A DNA stretch of 64,000 nucleotides, from positions 115,937 to 179,936 of the forward strand of contig JAHBYU010000010.1 of assembly GCA_019635775.1 (NCBI GenBank), written 5' to 3'. How positions within the stretch are numbered: position 1 is the first letter of the stretch; each line of letters opens with the position of its first letter. This document shows positions 25,180-32,967 of this stretch, in pieces. The notes under the pieces are model-generated. The model worked only from the letters and a program-made list of their open reading frames with translations. It had not been told where the DNA came from and made no database searches. Made by a program: the position numbers and the translations under genes. The DNA comes from Rhizobiaceae bacterium. Lineage in GTDB: Bacteria > Pseudomonadota > Alphaproteobacteria > Rhizobiales > Rhizobiaceae.

Positions 25180-25592
25180 CCGGTGCAGGCGAAGACGGAC
25201 TGGTCAGCTATGTGGGTGTCGCGCATCCGTGGATGTGCGACACGATGGGGCACATGAACGTGCGCCATTACATGGGGATGTTCGATGATGCGAGCTTCCA
25301 TCTGCTCGGCGCGCTGACCGGCGTCGAACAGGACAAGTCGGTCGGATGGGCCGATGTCCGTCACGAGATCGAATACCGACACGAGACGCCTGCAGGCACG
25401 CTCCTGACGATCAGGTCGAAGGTGGTGCGGGCCGGGCGTACGTCGGTCACCTACCGGCATGTCATGTCCAACACGCAAACCGGGCAACTGCATGCCGAGG
25501 CGACGGTGACATCGGTGCGCTTCGACCTGGTGGCGCGAAAGTCCATCGAGCTGGACGACGGCATTCGCCGTCAGGCGGAAGCGCTGGGCTGA
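25176..25592 (+). CDS. 4HBT-type acyl-CoA thioesterase
   Basis: This 138-residue hotdog-fold thioesterase has the motif WMCDTMGHMNVRHYMGMFDD, in which the Asp/His pair and the following helix form the active site. The start is a TTG (25176) overlapping the BKACE stop by 4 nt, indicating translational coupling. It would hydrolyse the acyl-CoA released by BKACE to the free acid and CoA. A BKACE plus thioesterase pair is known from carnitine breakdown (betainyl-CoA), but no carnitine dehydrogenase is present here, so the acyl group is probably different. Confidence 0.85.
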   Translation: MTGAGEDGLVSYVGVAHPWMCDTMGHMNVRHYMGMFDDASFHLLGALTGVEQDKSVGWADVRHEIEYRHETPAGTLLTIRSKVVRAGRTSVTYRHVMSNTQTGQLHAEATVTSVRFDLVARKSIELDDGIRRQAEALG

Positions 25593-25623
25593 GCCGGAGG
25601 ACCTTTGCCAAGGCCGAGGCTTG

Positions 25624-26793
25624 TCACCGCTCCAGCGCGCGCATGATGCCGCGCAGTTCGGCCAGGCCCTTCAGACGGCCTATGCACGAATAGCCCGGGT
25701 TCACCTGCTTGCCGATATCGTCGACGATGGCGTGGCCGTGATCGGGCCGCATCGGGATTTCCCAATCCGCCCTGCCTGCCGCCCTGCGCCGCGCCTCCTC
25801 GTCGAGAAGTGCTGCGACAACGGCAACCATGTCGGTGTCGCCCTCGAGGTGCTCGGCCTCGTGGAACGAGCCGTCGGGCTCCTTCGCGACGTTGCGCAGA
25901 TGCGCGAAATGGATGTCGGGCCCAAAGCGCCGAGCCATTTCAGGCAGGTCATTGCGATGGCTCGCGCCGTAGGAGCCGGTGCAAAGCGTCAATCCGTTCG
26001 ACAGAGAAGGGCAGGCGGCAAGAAGGGCAGCCGCATCGTCTGCGTCCTTCACGATGCGCGGGAGCCCGAAGAGCGGGAAGGGTGGGTCGTCGGGATGAAT
26101 GGCCATGCGCACCCCTTCCTCTTCCGCCGCCGGAACGATCTCGCGCAGGAAGGAAAACAGGTTCTCGCGAAACCCTTCGGCCGAGACGTCGCGATAGATG
26201 TCGAGCGCGCGGCGGAAGCTTTCACGGTCGTGGATGAATTCACGCGCGGGAACCCAGCCGATCAGGTTGGTTTCCAGCCTGGCCAGGTCGCTCTCGCTCA
26301 TGGATGCAAGGCGCGCGCGGGCTGCCGCGATGCGCTCGGCCGGATGGTCTGCTTCCGCACCTGCCCGCTTGAGAACAAGCACGTCGTAGGCGCAGAAATC
26401 CACGATATCGAAACGCAGGGCCGTGCCGCCATGCCACATCGGATAAGTGAGATCCGTGCGGGTCCAGTCGGTGATCGCCATGAAGTTGTAGCATATGGTG
26501 GTGATGCCGGCCTTCGCCAGATTGCGGATCGACATCTTGTAGTTGTCGATCAGTTGCCGAAAACGTCCGGTACGCGTCTTGACGTCCTCATGAACGATGA
26601 CGCTTTCCACCACCGACCAGGTCAGGCCCGCGCTTTCGATGACGGCCTTGCGTTTGAATATCTCGTCTTCCGGCCAGATGCGCCCGTCGTTGAGGTGGTG
26701 AAGCGCGGTGACCACGCTGGTCGCCCCCGCCTGGCGGACATGCGAAAGCTGCACGGAGTCATCCGGACCAAACCAGCGCCAGGTCTGCTTCAA
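25624..26793 (-). CDS. uxuA: D-mannonate dehydratase UxuA
   Basis: This 389-residue TIM-barrel dehydratase begins MKQTWRWFGPDDSVQLSHVRQAGA, characteristic of UxuA. The metal-site histidine in FAHLRN and the conserved MAIHPDDPP segment are present. It converts D-mannonate to 2-keto-3-deoxygluconate (KDG). It is the last gene of the long minus-strand uronate operon, overlapping uxuB by 4 nt. It is convergent with the thioesterase gene and no clear terminator lies between them. Confidence 0.95.
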   Translation of the reverse strand: MKQTWRWFGPDDSVQLSHVRQAGATSVVTALHHLNDGRIWPEDEIFKRKAVIESAGLTWSVVESVIVHEDVKTRTGRFRQLIDNYKMSIRNLAKAGITTICYNFMAITDWTRTDLTYPMWHGGTALRFDIVDFCAYDVLVLKRAGAEADHPAERIAAARARLASMSESDLARLETNLIGWVPAREFIHDRESFRRALDIYRDVSAEGFRENLFSFLREIVPAAEEEGVRMAIHPDDPPFPLFGLPRIVKDADDAAALLAACPSLSNGLTLCTGSYGASHRNDLPEMARRFGPDIHFAHLRNVAKEPDGSFHEAEHLEGDTDMVAVVAALLDEEARRRAAGRADWEIPMRPDHGHAIVDDIGKQVNPGYSCIGRLKGLAELRGIMRALER

Positions 26794-28271
26794 AGGTTTT
26801 CTCCGTCTAGCGATGCGAGTGCGGCAGCGAGGCCCTCCCGGCGCAGCATCTCAAGGTGCCGGGCGACAAGATCCTGCAGCCTTGCGCGGTGAACGCTTCT
26901 TCCGGCAAAACCCGCCGCATCGAAGACTGCCGCCGTCGTGTCCGCCGCAGGCAGGCCGGAGGCAGCGATGGCTTCGAGCCCTGCATCCAGCGGATCGGTG
27001 AAGAGCCCGGTCGGAAGCTCTTTTCCGCGCAGTTCGGCGGCACGGATCCATGCCGCGACCGCCAGCATGAGATGGTTGGCTTCCTTGCCGGAATCCAGCC
27101 TGTCGAGCGCCGAGCCGACAATGCGCTGGGGCAGCTTCTGGCTGCCGTCATTGGCGATCTGCGCCGTGCGGTGAGCAAGGGCCGTGTTGTCGAAGCGCTC
27201 TGTCAGCGCTGCGACATAGCTGCGCGTGTCCAGGCCGGCATCCTTTGGCAGGGTCGCTTCCGCTTCGCGCCACAACGCCGTGACGAAACGGCGAATTGCC
27301 GGGTCGCCGAACGACTTCGCCACCGTATCATGGCCGGCGAGCAGACCCAGATAGGCTATCGACGAATGGGCCCCGTTGAGCAGCCTTAGCTTCATCTCCT
27401 CGAACGGACGTACGTCGCGCACCATCTCGACACCGAACTTCTCCCATTGCGGGCGACCGGCAGGGAAATCGTCCTCGATCACCCATTGGCTGAACGGTTC
27501 GGTCATCACGGGCCAGGCATCGCGAAGGCCAAGCGTCTGAGACACGCGATCGCGATCCGCATCGGTCGTTGCTGGAACAATGCGGTCGACCATGCTGGAG
27601 GGACAGGACACGCTCTTTACATGAGCGGCAAGGTCGGGATCGCGCAGGCCTGCAAACTGGACCAGCAATCGATGCAGCGTCTGGCCGTTGGCGGGAAGAT
27701 TGTCGCAGGACAGGATCGTGAAAGGTTGCGTACCGGCGGCCCGGCGTCGCGCCAGCGCTTCGACCAGATAGCCGTGGGCCGAACGCGGCGTCGACGGATT
27801 GGCCAGGTCCGCGACGATTGCGGAATGCGCGGTGTCGAGATCGCCTACGGAATTGCGCAGGTAGGCCTTCTCGGTGATCGTCAATGTCACGATGCGTACT
27901 CGCGGGTCGGTCAGTGCCCTAAGCAATCGCGCAGGATCCTGGGGTGCGACGAAAACGGACAGGATAGAACCGATGACACGCAGCTTCTCGCCGCCGCTGC
28001 CGCGTATGGCGAGCGTATAGAGCCCGTCCTGCGGTTCAAGAGCGTCGCGGGTCGATGCGCTTTGCAGGGAGGCGCCGATGATACCCCAACCTGTTTCGCC
28101 AGCCGCCAGGCATTGTTCGACATAGTCGGCCTGGTGGGCGCGGTGAAATGCGCCAACGCCCAAATGGACAATGCCCGGCGTAACGGTCGCCCGGTCATAG
28201 CGCGGCGTTTCGACCGATGCGGGCAATGCTCGCAGCGATGTACTGGAAAGACGCTCGATCATCTCGGTCAC
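26790..28271 (-). CDS. uxuB: D-mannonate oxidoreductase (fructuronate reductase) UxuB
   Basis: This 493-residue long-chain mannitol-dehydrogenase-family protein has the N-terminal nucleotide-binding segment IVHLGVGAFHRAHQADYV, the catalytic-domain stretch RLLNGAHSSIAYLG, and SCDNLPANG. It reduces D-fructuronate to D-mannonate with NADH, the step before UxuA. The start (ATG 28271, or ATG 28262) overlaps the end of kdgF by 4 nt. The kdgF end contains a 12-C run on this strand, so a slip there would alter coupling to uxuB. Confidence 0.93.
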   Translation of the reverse strand: MTEMIERLSSTSLRALPASVETPRYDRATVTPGIVHLGVGAFHRAHQADYVEQCLAAGETGWGIIGASLQSASTRDALEPQDGLYTLAIRGSGGEKLRVIGSILSVFVAPQDPARLLRALTDPRVRIVTLTITEKAYLRNSVGDLDTAHSAIVADLANPSTPRSAHGYLVEALARRRAAGTQPFTILSCDNLPANGQTLHRLLVQFAGLRDPDLAAHVKSVSCPSSMVDRIVPATTDADRDRVSQTLGLRDAWPVMTEPFSQWVIEDDFPAGRPQWEKFGVEMVRDVRPFEEMKLRLLNGAHSSIAYLGLLAGHDTVAKSFGDPAIRRFVTALWREAEATLPKDAGLDTRSYVAALTERFDNTALAHRTAQIANDGSQKLPQRIVGSALDRLDSGKEANHLMLAVAAWIRAAELRGKELPTGLFTDPLDAGLEAIAASGLPAADTTAAVFDAAGFAGRSVHRARLQDLVARHLEMLRREGLAAALASLDGENL

Positions 28272-28606
28272 AAAAAGTCTGCCCGGGGGGGGGGGGTGAA
28301 CGTATCGACGAGACGCCCCGCTTCGAGTGCCTTGACGCCGTGGACGAGCCCCGACGGCACGATAAAGGCGCCGCCGGCCTCGACGATGCTGGTCCTGCCG
28401 TCAATCGTCACTTCGAAGCGACCTTCCGCGACATAGCTCGACTGGACATGAGGATGGGAATGGAGCGCTCCAACCCCGCCCCTGTCGAAACCAAACTCCA
28501 CCATCATAAGTTCGTCCGTGTGCAGGATCAGGCGTCTGCGATTGCCATCAGGCGTCGTGATCCATTCCTTCGCATCAGGCGATGCGAACAGTTGCGCGTC
28601 GGTCAT
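28268..28606 (-). CDS. kdgF: KdgF cupin, unsaturated-uronate linearisation
   Basis: This 112-residue cupin has the metal-binding HSHPHVQSSYVAEGRFEVTIDG region (landmark HSHPH and GRFEV) and a C-terminal ADFL close to the usual KdgF ending. KdgF opens unsaturated monouronates from pectin or alginate to the linear 5-keto-4-deoxyuronate used by KduI. Near the C-terminus a run of 12 cytosines (bases 28285-28296, read as G on the plus strand) encodes consecutive prolines before RADFL. In the given sequence the frame is intact. It overlaps uxuB by 4 nt. Confidence 0.9.
   Translation of the reverse strand: MTDAQLFASPDAKEWITTPDGNRRRLILHTDELMMVEFGFDRGGVGALHSHPHVQSSYVAEGRFEVTIDGRTSIVEAGGAFIVPSGLVHGVKALEAGRLVDTFTPPPRADFL
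28285..28296. repeat. Homopolymer G(12)/C(12) tract inside kdgF
   Basis: Twelve consecutive G residues on the plus strand lie 15 bases before the kdgF stop codon. Tracts this long are prone to polymerase slippage. A change of one base would replace the last residues of KdgF and let the frame run past its stop into uxuB. It could be a phase-variable site or a place where assembly length is unreliable. Confidence 0.9.
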
Positions 28607-28618
28607 TGGGTTCTTCTC

Positions 28619-29383
28619 CTATCGGGCCAGCCATCCGCCATCCACCGGAACAATCGCTCCATGCATATACGCCGAAGCTGGGGAAAGGAGGAATACGGCC
28701 GCGCCGCCGATGTCTTCCGGCTTGCCCCAGCGGTTGGCGGGAATCCGGTCCAGTATTGCCACGCTTCTGTCCGGATCGTTGCGCAACGCCTCGGTGTTGT
28801 TGCTGACGATATAGCCAGGCGCAATGGCGTTTACGTTGATGCCCTTTTGAGCCCATTCGCAGGCGAGCAAGCGCGTGACGCCGAGAACGCCATGCTTGGA
28901 GGCAGTGTATGAGGCAACGCGGATGCCGCCCTGAAAGGACAGGACGGAGCCGATGTTGACGATGCGGCCCTGACGCCGCGCGTCAACCAGCTTCCGCGCA
29001 AAGGCCTGACACAGGAAGAAGAGCGACTTGAGGTTGACGTCGATCACGGCGTCCCAGTCCGCCTCCGAAAAGTCGAGCGCGTCTGCCCGGCGGATGATCC
29101 CGGCATTGTTGACCAGCCCGTCGAGCGGCCCCGTTTCGTCCCAGACGCTTGAGAGCATCGCAGCGGCTGCGGCGTGGTCAGCGAGATCGCATTCGACCTC
29201 CCCGAACGACCCGCCCTCTGCGTCGATGAGAGCTGCTGTATCCTTCATCGAGGATCGCCCGACGCCGATCACGTGAGCGCCCGCCCTGGCTGCCGAAAGC
29301 GCTATGCCTTGTCCGATGCCGGTGTTGGCGCCAGTCACGAGGATGCGCTTGCCGGCCAGGCTGAATGCGGACAGGTCGGTCAT
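28619..29383 (-). CDS. kduD: 2-deoxy-D-gluconate 3-dehydrogenase KduD
   Basis: This 254-residue short-chain dehydrogenase has the NAD(P) motif TGANTGIGQG near the N-terminus, NNAGI, the catalytic YTASK, and a C-terminal DGGWLAR typical of KduD. It reduces 2,5-diketo-3-deoxygluconate to KDG. It overlaps the kduI stop by 4 nt upstream and is followed by kdgF after 12 nt. Together KdgF, KduI and KduD carry unsaturated uronates to KDG. Confidence 0.94.
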   Translation of the reverse strand: MTDLSAFSLAGKRILVTGANTGIGQGIALSAARAGAHVIGVGRSSMKDTAALIDAEGGSFGEVECDLADHAAAAAMLSSVWDETGPLDGLVNNAGIIRRADALDFSEADWDAVIDVNLKSLFFLCQAFARKLVDARRQGRIVNIGSVLSFQGGIRVASYTASKHGVLGVTRLLACEWAQKGINVNAIAPGYIVSNNTEALRNDPDRSVAILDRIPANRWGKPEDIGGAAVFLLSPASAYMHGAIVPVDGGWLAR

Positions 29384-30225
29384 CGCAAGGTTTCCAGATC
29401 GACGGGATCGACATCCGTGTAGTCAACATTGTCGCCTGCCATCGCCCAGATGAAAGCATAGTTCGACGTTCCAGCGCCGGAGTGAATGGACCACGGCGGC
29501 GAGAGTGCCGCTTCCTCGTTCTTCATGACCAGGTGCCGTGTCTCGTCAGGCTCGCCGAGAAAGTGGAAGACACGGGCCGTTTCTGCGAGGTCGAAATAGA
29601 GGTAGACTTCCATGCGCCGGTCGTGGACGTGGCACGGCATGGTATTCCAGACGGAGCCCTCCGCCAGTTGCGTCATGCCCACAACCAGCTGGCACGTCTT
29701 AGCGCCTTCCGGATGGATGAACTGGAAGATCGAGCGCTCGTTTGATGTCTTCTGGCTGCCGAGATCGATACGCCTGGCGTCGCCGATCCGTATCAGTTGC
29801 GTGGGATGGGCCTGATGCGCGGGCGCGCTCAACACGTAGAACTTCGCCGGCGAAGAGGGGTCCGATGAGCTGAAACGGACGGTCGTCGCGCCCATTCCCA
29901 CATAAATCATGTCGCGGGGTTCCAGATCGTACGACTGCCCATCGACTTCCACCTTTCCCGAACCGCCAATGTTGACGGCTATCAGCTCGCGGCGATCGAG
30001 GAAATTGTTTGTGCCCGTCGGCTTTATGGCGGGGAGGTCCAGCGGTTCGCTGGCAGGAACGATGCCGCCCACCACCATGCGGTCGTAGTGCGTGTAGACC
30101 AGATTGACGCGTCCGGATGAAAACAGGTCTCCGATATGAAAATGGCTGCGCAGTTCATCCGTCGCCATTGCGGCCGCGGCCTGCGGGTCTATGGCGTGGC
30201 GAATGGCGTAGTCGGTGTTGTTCAT
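29380..30225 (-). CDS. kduI: 5-keto-4-deoxyuronate isomerase KduI
   Basis: This 281-residue double-cupin isomerase carries the Zn-site motif MPCHVHDRRMEVYLYFDL (histidines and Glu visible) and a DMIYVGMG loop. It converts 5-keto-4-deoxyuronate to 2,5-diketo-3-deoxygluconate. Length and motifs match KduI. It overlaps the regulator gene upstream by 4 nt and kduD downstream by 4 nt. Confidence 0.95.
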   Translation of the reverse strand: MNNTDYAIRHAIDPQAAAAMATDELRSHFHIGDLFSSGRVNLVYTHYDRMVVGGIVPASEPLDLPAIKPTGTNNFLDRRELIAVNIGGSGKVEVDGQSYDLEPRDMIYVGMGATTVRFSSSDPSSPAKFYVLSAPAHQAHPTQLIRIGDARRIDLGSQKTSNERSIFQFIHPEGAKTCQLVVGMTQLAEGSVWNTMPCHVHDRRMEVYLYFDLAETARVFHFLGEPDETRHLVMKNEEAALSPPWSIHSGAGTSNYAFIWAMAGDNVDYTDVDPVDLETLR

Positions 30226-31028
30226 GTCTTCTTTCCGGTTTGCGGGGTTCTGGAAGCGTGCGCCTTGCCCATTCCAGCGAGATAGTCTGCCTGCTGACCA
30301 CGCAGGCGGCGTCGATAGCGCTCCTGGCTGGCGGAGAGATGTTGGCGCATGGCGTCGCGAGCCGCCTGCGGGTCGCTCGCCGAAATGGCGTTGAGGATGA
30401 CCAGATGCTCTCGCTGGAGGCCCTCCTGATAGTCGCGCGTGAGCACGCTTTCCGTGCCCCAGGGCGATGTGACATCGCAGGGGATGGTTCGTGCGCCGAG
30501 CGCGTCAAGAACCTCGACGTAGAACGGATTGTTGGTGGCGGCGGCGATGGCCCGGTGGAAGGCGAAATCGGTCTTGCCGGTTGCCTGATCGAGCGCGAGC
30601 AAGCGCTCGAACTCGAAGAACGCTTCCTGGATCTGCGCCTCCTGGGCGCTGTTGCGCCTCAGCGCGGCGAGGCCAGCACTCTCGATCTCGATGCCCATGC
30701 GAACTTCAAGCACATTGATCGCCTGGGAGAGCTTGTTGCCGACATCGAGGCTGATCGAGCCGAACGCCAGTGTGGGATGATCGCGCACGAATACGCCGGC
30801 ACCCTGCCGGGACTCAACCAGTCCGTCCGCAGCGAGCGTGGCGATCGCTTCCCTGACGACGGTGCGGCTGACGCCGAACGTCTCGGTCAACTGGTTCTCG
30901 GTCGGAAGCTTGCGACCCGGCGGGATCTCTCCGGCGAAAACCTGCGAGCGCAGCGCGGCCACCACCCGCTCCGAGAGCTTGGGCCTGGGTCTGCGTTCAC
31001 CAGAAGTTTCCACCGTGTTGCTGACCAT
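30222..31028 (-). CDS. GntR/FadR-family regulator of the uronate operon
   Basis: This 268-residue regulator has an N-terminal winged helix (LSERVVAALRSQVFAGEI, LPTENQLTETFGVSRTVVREA) and an FCD effector domain with metal/ligand residues in DFAFHRAIAAA. The start ATG 31028 is preceded by AGGA; open frame upstream is dctM read in another frame. It lies between dctM (8-nt gap) and kduI (4-nt overlap), so the operon contains its own regulator. The probable binding site is the 13-bp-arm inverted repeat at 35445-35479 upstream of uxaC. Confidence 0.9.
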   Translation of the reverse strand: MVSNTVETSGERRPRPKLSERVVAALRSQVFAGEIPPGRKLPTENQLTETFGVSRTVVREAIATLAADGLVESRQGAGVFVRDHPTLAFGSISLDVGNKLSQAINVLEVRMGIEIESAGLAALRRNSAQEAQIQEAFFEFERLLALDQATGKTDFAFHRAIAAATNNPFYVEVLDALGARTIPCDVTSPWGTESVLTRDYQEGLQREHLVILNAISASDPQAARDAMRQHLSASQERYRRRLRGQQADYLAGMGKAHASRTPQTGKKT

Positions 31029-31036
31029 GTCCCGTC

Positions 31037-32317
31037 CTATTTGAAGACGCCCGGAAGCCAGAGCGACAGCGCCGGCACATAGGTCACCAGGGCAAGGACG
31101 ATCAAGCTCGCGGCATAAAATGGCCAGACGGACCGCATCGCCTGCCAGACGCTGATGCGCGCCACTGCGCAAGCGACGAACTGCACCGCGCCGACCGGCG
31201 GCGTGTTCAGCCCGATGCCGAGATTGAGGATCATGATGACGCCGAAATGCACCGGGTCGACTCCATAGTGCATGGCGACGGGAAGAAAGATCGGCGTTGC
31301 GATGATGATGGTCGGCCCCATGTCCATGAAGGTGCCGAGAAGGAGCAGCAGCAGGTTGATCAGCAGAAGGATGACGATCGGGTTCTCCGAGACGGCGCCC
31401 ATCCAGGCGATCATCTGGGCAGGAATGCGAAGATAGGCCATCAGCCAGGCGAACGACGCCGCAGTGCCGATGATCAGCAGGACCATCGCGGTGGTGCGGA
31501 CGGCTCCGAGAGTCGCCTGGACAAAGGCATTCCAGTTGAGCTGGCGATATATGAACAGCGTCACCAGCAAGGCATAGACCACGGCGATGCACGAGCTTTC
31601 CGTCGCGGTGAAGATTCCGGAGCGCACGCCGCCGAAGATGATGGCGATCAGGAGCAGCCCGGGCAAGGAATTGGCGAAGAACCAGCCGACACGCCGCAAG
31701 CCGGGGAAGGGTTCCGTGGGATAGCCCCGGCGGCGCGCCACGATGTAGGCGGTCACCATCAGGGTAAGCGCGAAGAGCAGGCCGGGGATGATGCCCGCGG
31801 TGAAAAGGTCGGCGATGGAAATCTTGCCGCCCGCCGAGATCGAATAGATGATCATGTTGTGAGACGGCGGCAGCAGCAACGCGATCAGCGCCGCCATCGA
31901 CGTGACGTTGACTGCGTAGTCGGCTCCGTAGCCGCGCGCCTTCATCTGCGGGATCATGAGGCCGCCCACCGCCGCCGCTTCCGCAACGGCCGAACCCGAG
32001 ATACCGCCGAACAACGTCGATGCGGCGATGTTGACCTGTCCGAGGCCGCCGCGCACGTGGCCGACCAGCGAGCCGGCGAAATTGACGATGCGCTGCGCTA
32101 TGCCCCCGCGCACCATCAGGTCACCGGCGTAGATGAAAAAGGGAATGGCAAGCAGCGTGAAGACGCTCATGCCGGAGTTCATCTGCTGGAAGATAACGAG
32201 AGGGGGAAGCCCCATGTAAAGGATGGCCGCGAAGCTCGCCGCGCCGAGGCAGAACGCGATAGGCGTGCCGATCAGCATAAGCAGCGTGAAGACGCCGAAG
32301 AGAATTAGCGCGGCCAT
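31037..32317 (-). CDS. TRAP transporter large permease (DctM type)
   Basis: This 426-residue DctM-family membrane protein has about 12 hydrophobic segments, with landmarks TPIAFCLGAASFAAI, FGGISGSAVAEAAAVGGLMIPQM and NLGIGLNTPPVGAVQF that define the TRAP large subunit. It catalyses sodium-driven uptake of the ligand delivered by DctP. The dctQ gene ends at its start (1-nt overlap). Operon context makes glucuronate, galacturonate or an unsaturated uronate the likely substrate. Confidence 0.94.
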   Translation of the reverse strand: MAALILFGVFTLLMLIGTPIAFCLGAASFAAILYMGLPPLVIFQQMNSGMSVFTLLAIPFFIYAGDLMVRGGIAQRIVNFAGSLVGHVRGGLGQVNIAASTLFGGISGSAVAEAAAVGGLMIPQMKARGYGADYAVNVTSMAALIALLLPPSHNMIIYSISAGGKISIADLFTAGIIPGLLFALTLMVTAYIVARRRGYPTEPFPGLRRVGWFFANSLPGLLLIAIIFGGVRSGIFTATESSCIAVVYALLVTLFIYRQLNWNAFVQATLGAVRTTAMVLLIIGTAASFAWLMAYLRIPAQMIAWMGAVSENPIVILLLINLLLLLLGTFMDMGPTIIIATPIFLPVAMHYGVDPVHFGVIMILNLGIGLNTPPVGAVQFVACAVARISVWQAMRSVWPFYAASLIVLALVTYVPALSLWLPGVFK

Positions 32318-32904
32318 CAGACTTCCTTTGCCTCCGCGACCGCCGGCATCTCATCCGCGTCGTGGATGTCGCGGTCGACGTCGACGCCGGACCAGCGCAG
32401 GACGATGCGCTCAAGGGAGAAAAGGACGATAAGGACACCGCCCGCAGTCAGCGGCAGGTAGCGAAACGCGCCTGAGATACCCAGCGAGGGCATCACCTCG
32501 TTCCACTGGAGGCGCATCAGCGCCAGGCCGTACCAGATCATGCCCGCCGCGAAAGACAGGACAACGAGATCCGATACAGTGCGCAGCACCCGCTTCGATC
32601 CCGGCGGCAGCACGTAAAGCAGCACATCGAAGCCGAGATGGTAGTTCTCGCGCACGCCCACCGCCGACCCCAGGAAGATGAACCAGCTCATGATCATGAT
32701 CGCGGTGAGCTCGGTCCATGCATTGCTGTGGTTGAGCACATAGCGCAGGAAAACCTGCCAGAAGACGATGGCCGTCATCGCCGCAAGGCCCGCGCCGGCG
32801 ATGTAGAGCGCGCCGTCGGAGAGGAACGAAAGGCACTTTGCGACTTTCGCCAGACGCGGGCTTCCATGCGCATGCGAACCGCGAGCGCTGATCGGTTCAG
32901 ACAC
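32317..32904 (-). CDS. TRAP transporter small permease (DctQ type)
   Basis: This 195-residue membrane protein has four hydrophobic helices and the DctQ pattern RYVLNHSNAWTELTAIMIMSWFIFLGSAVGVRENYHLG, with RENYHLG as landmark. It has a hydrophilic N-terminal stretch of about 35 residues before the first helix. It is joined end-to-start with dctM and lies 63 nt after dctP, a gap that holds a hairpin followed by a U-run. Confidence 0.92.
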   Translation of the reverse strand: MSEPISARGSHAHGSPRLAKVAKCLSFLSDGALYIAGAGLAAMTAIVFWQVFLRYVLNHSNAWTELTAIMIMSWFIFLGSAVGVRENYHLGFDVLLYVLPPGSKRVLRTVSDLVVLSFAAGMIWYGLALMRLQWNEVMPSLGISGAFRYLPLTAGGVLIVLFSLERIVLRWSGVDVDRDIHDADEMPAVAEAKEV

Positions 32905-32919
32905 CTTTCTTCCTCCTGC

Positions 32920-32964
32920 AAAAACCGAACCGGACCGGGCGCAAGGACCCGGCCCGTCAGGTTC
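32920..32964 (-). terminator. Terminator-like hairpin between dctP and dctQ
   Basis: On the minus-strand RNA, an 8-bp stem (arms 32948-32955 and 32932-32939, one G-U pair, 8-nt loop) stacks on an outer 5-bp stem (32960-32964 with 32927-32931). Five U residues follow after two bases (32924-32920). It begins 3 nt after the dctP stop codon. It is probably a partial terminator or attenuator that lets the binding protein be made in excess. Confidence 0.6.
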
Positions 32965-32967
32965 GAA

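Noticed and set aside
28268-28271. Frameshift or pseudogene at kdgF because of the C tract
   Set aside because: With twelve C residues the frame stays open and the C-terminal RADFL is in the expected position, so the gene is intact as given.
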